In this document: positions 63,741-64,000 of the stretch, in pieces
Layout of the letters: each line of letters opens with the position of its first letter
How positions within the stretch are numbered: the first letter of the stretch is position 1
Origin: Myrica gale
Taxonomy: Eukaryota > Streptophyta > Magnoliopsida > Fagales > Myricaceae
DNA: 64,000 nt
NCBI GenBank assembly: GCA_963930655.1
Contig: OZ005609.1
Coordinates: 15,759,001-15,823,000, forward strand
Direction of reading: 5' to 3'
Program-made: the position numbers and the translations under genes
The notes under the pieces: generated by a model
What the model was told of the DNA's origin: nothing
The model's database searches: none
Seen by the model: only the letters and a program-made list of their open reading frames with translations

Positions 63741-64000
63741 CTCTATTTGTCACTTAGAAAACAAAGAAAGCTTCCTTTCTTGAATAGTAATTCTACCACT
63801 CAACATATTTTCCAACTTATTCATTGTGATATTTAGGGACCTTTCCCTGTCACTTTTAGTGTTGGTTTTAGTTATTTCTTGTCATTTGTAGATGATTTTT
63901 CAAGATGTACATGGGTAAACCTTATAAGAAATAAATATGAAACCCGATCCTCTCATTAGTCAGTCTATCACTTGATCAAAAATCAATTCAATCAGTCCAT
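63741..64000 (+). pseudogene. Copia integrase N-terminal part, probably continuation of copia D
   Basis: After the gag fragment the reading changes to LRKQRKLPFLNSN, IFQLIHCDI, a TAG where Trp is usual, GPFPVTFSVGFSYFLSFVDD, FSRCTWVNLIRNKYE. This is the start of a copia integrase core in the same frame and strand. It belongs to a different lineage from the gag just before it. It runs off the right edge. Confidence 0.7.

Overview
This is a window of a flowering-plant nuclear genome, probably a eudicot outside the Brassicaceae. It is AT-rich, has introns with GT-AG borders, carries a plastid-targeted nuclear gene, and is filled with plant-type LTR retrotransposons (copia TNT1-like, copia SIRE-like, gypsy Athila-like), CACTA, hAT and MULE DNA transposons and MITEs. 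Only two genes look functional. Both lie in the first 8.3 kb on the minus strand.

Layout. 1-2390: the first four coding exons, leader and promoter of an ARF1-class small GTPase; the last exon is off the left edge. 2434-3103: a palindromic MITE and, next to it, a poly(A) non-LTR insertion with a 16-bp target duplication. 4312-8243: a complete eight-exon gene for the plastid nitrogen sensor PII (GLB1), with TATA box. 8950-13610: a broken DUF952 gene (copy A) split by a truncated minus-strand copia. 14167-19633: a CACTA element with intact TSD that carries a circularly permuted SIRE-like piece (3' internal end, LTR, PBS, gag). 20633-21930: a large fold-back element. 22835-24381: a hAT-type element. 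25302-26694: a solo SIRE-like LTR. 26941-29165: a cinnamyl/mannitol alcohol dehydrogenase pseudogene with a MITE in it. 29764-31215: DUF952 copy B, also broken. 31296-39040: a minus-strand copia with a younger plus-strand TNT1-like copia (33205-37949) nested in it. 40051-41010: another hAT-type element. 41033-43395: one end of a second CACTA family with opposed GTGCGGACG-like motifs. 43674-54213: an Athila-like gypsy element followed by an LTR-linked second partial copy. 54216-58783: a MULE with a decayed FAR1/Jittery-type transposase. 59001-60796: a GDSL esterase pseudogene. 60815-64000: copia fragments, one apparently split by a SIRE-like LTR-gag fragment.

The two live genes are unrelated housekeeping and metabolic genes: ARF1 in vesicle traffic, PII in glutamine/energy control of arginine and lipid synthesis in plastids. 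The rest is a record of transposition, gene duplication and decay. I saw no operon, CRISPR, tRNA, rRNA or defence locus, and no clearly new biological system. The most unusual objects are the CACTA with permuted retroelement cargo, the LTR-internal-LTR-internal Athila arrangement, the 1.3-kb repeat-built fold-back element and the pair of decaying DUF952 paralogues. Exon borders, repeats and TSDs were all read by eye; identities to families rest on motif recognition, not on a search.
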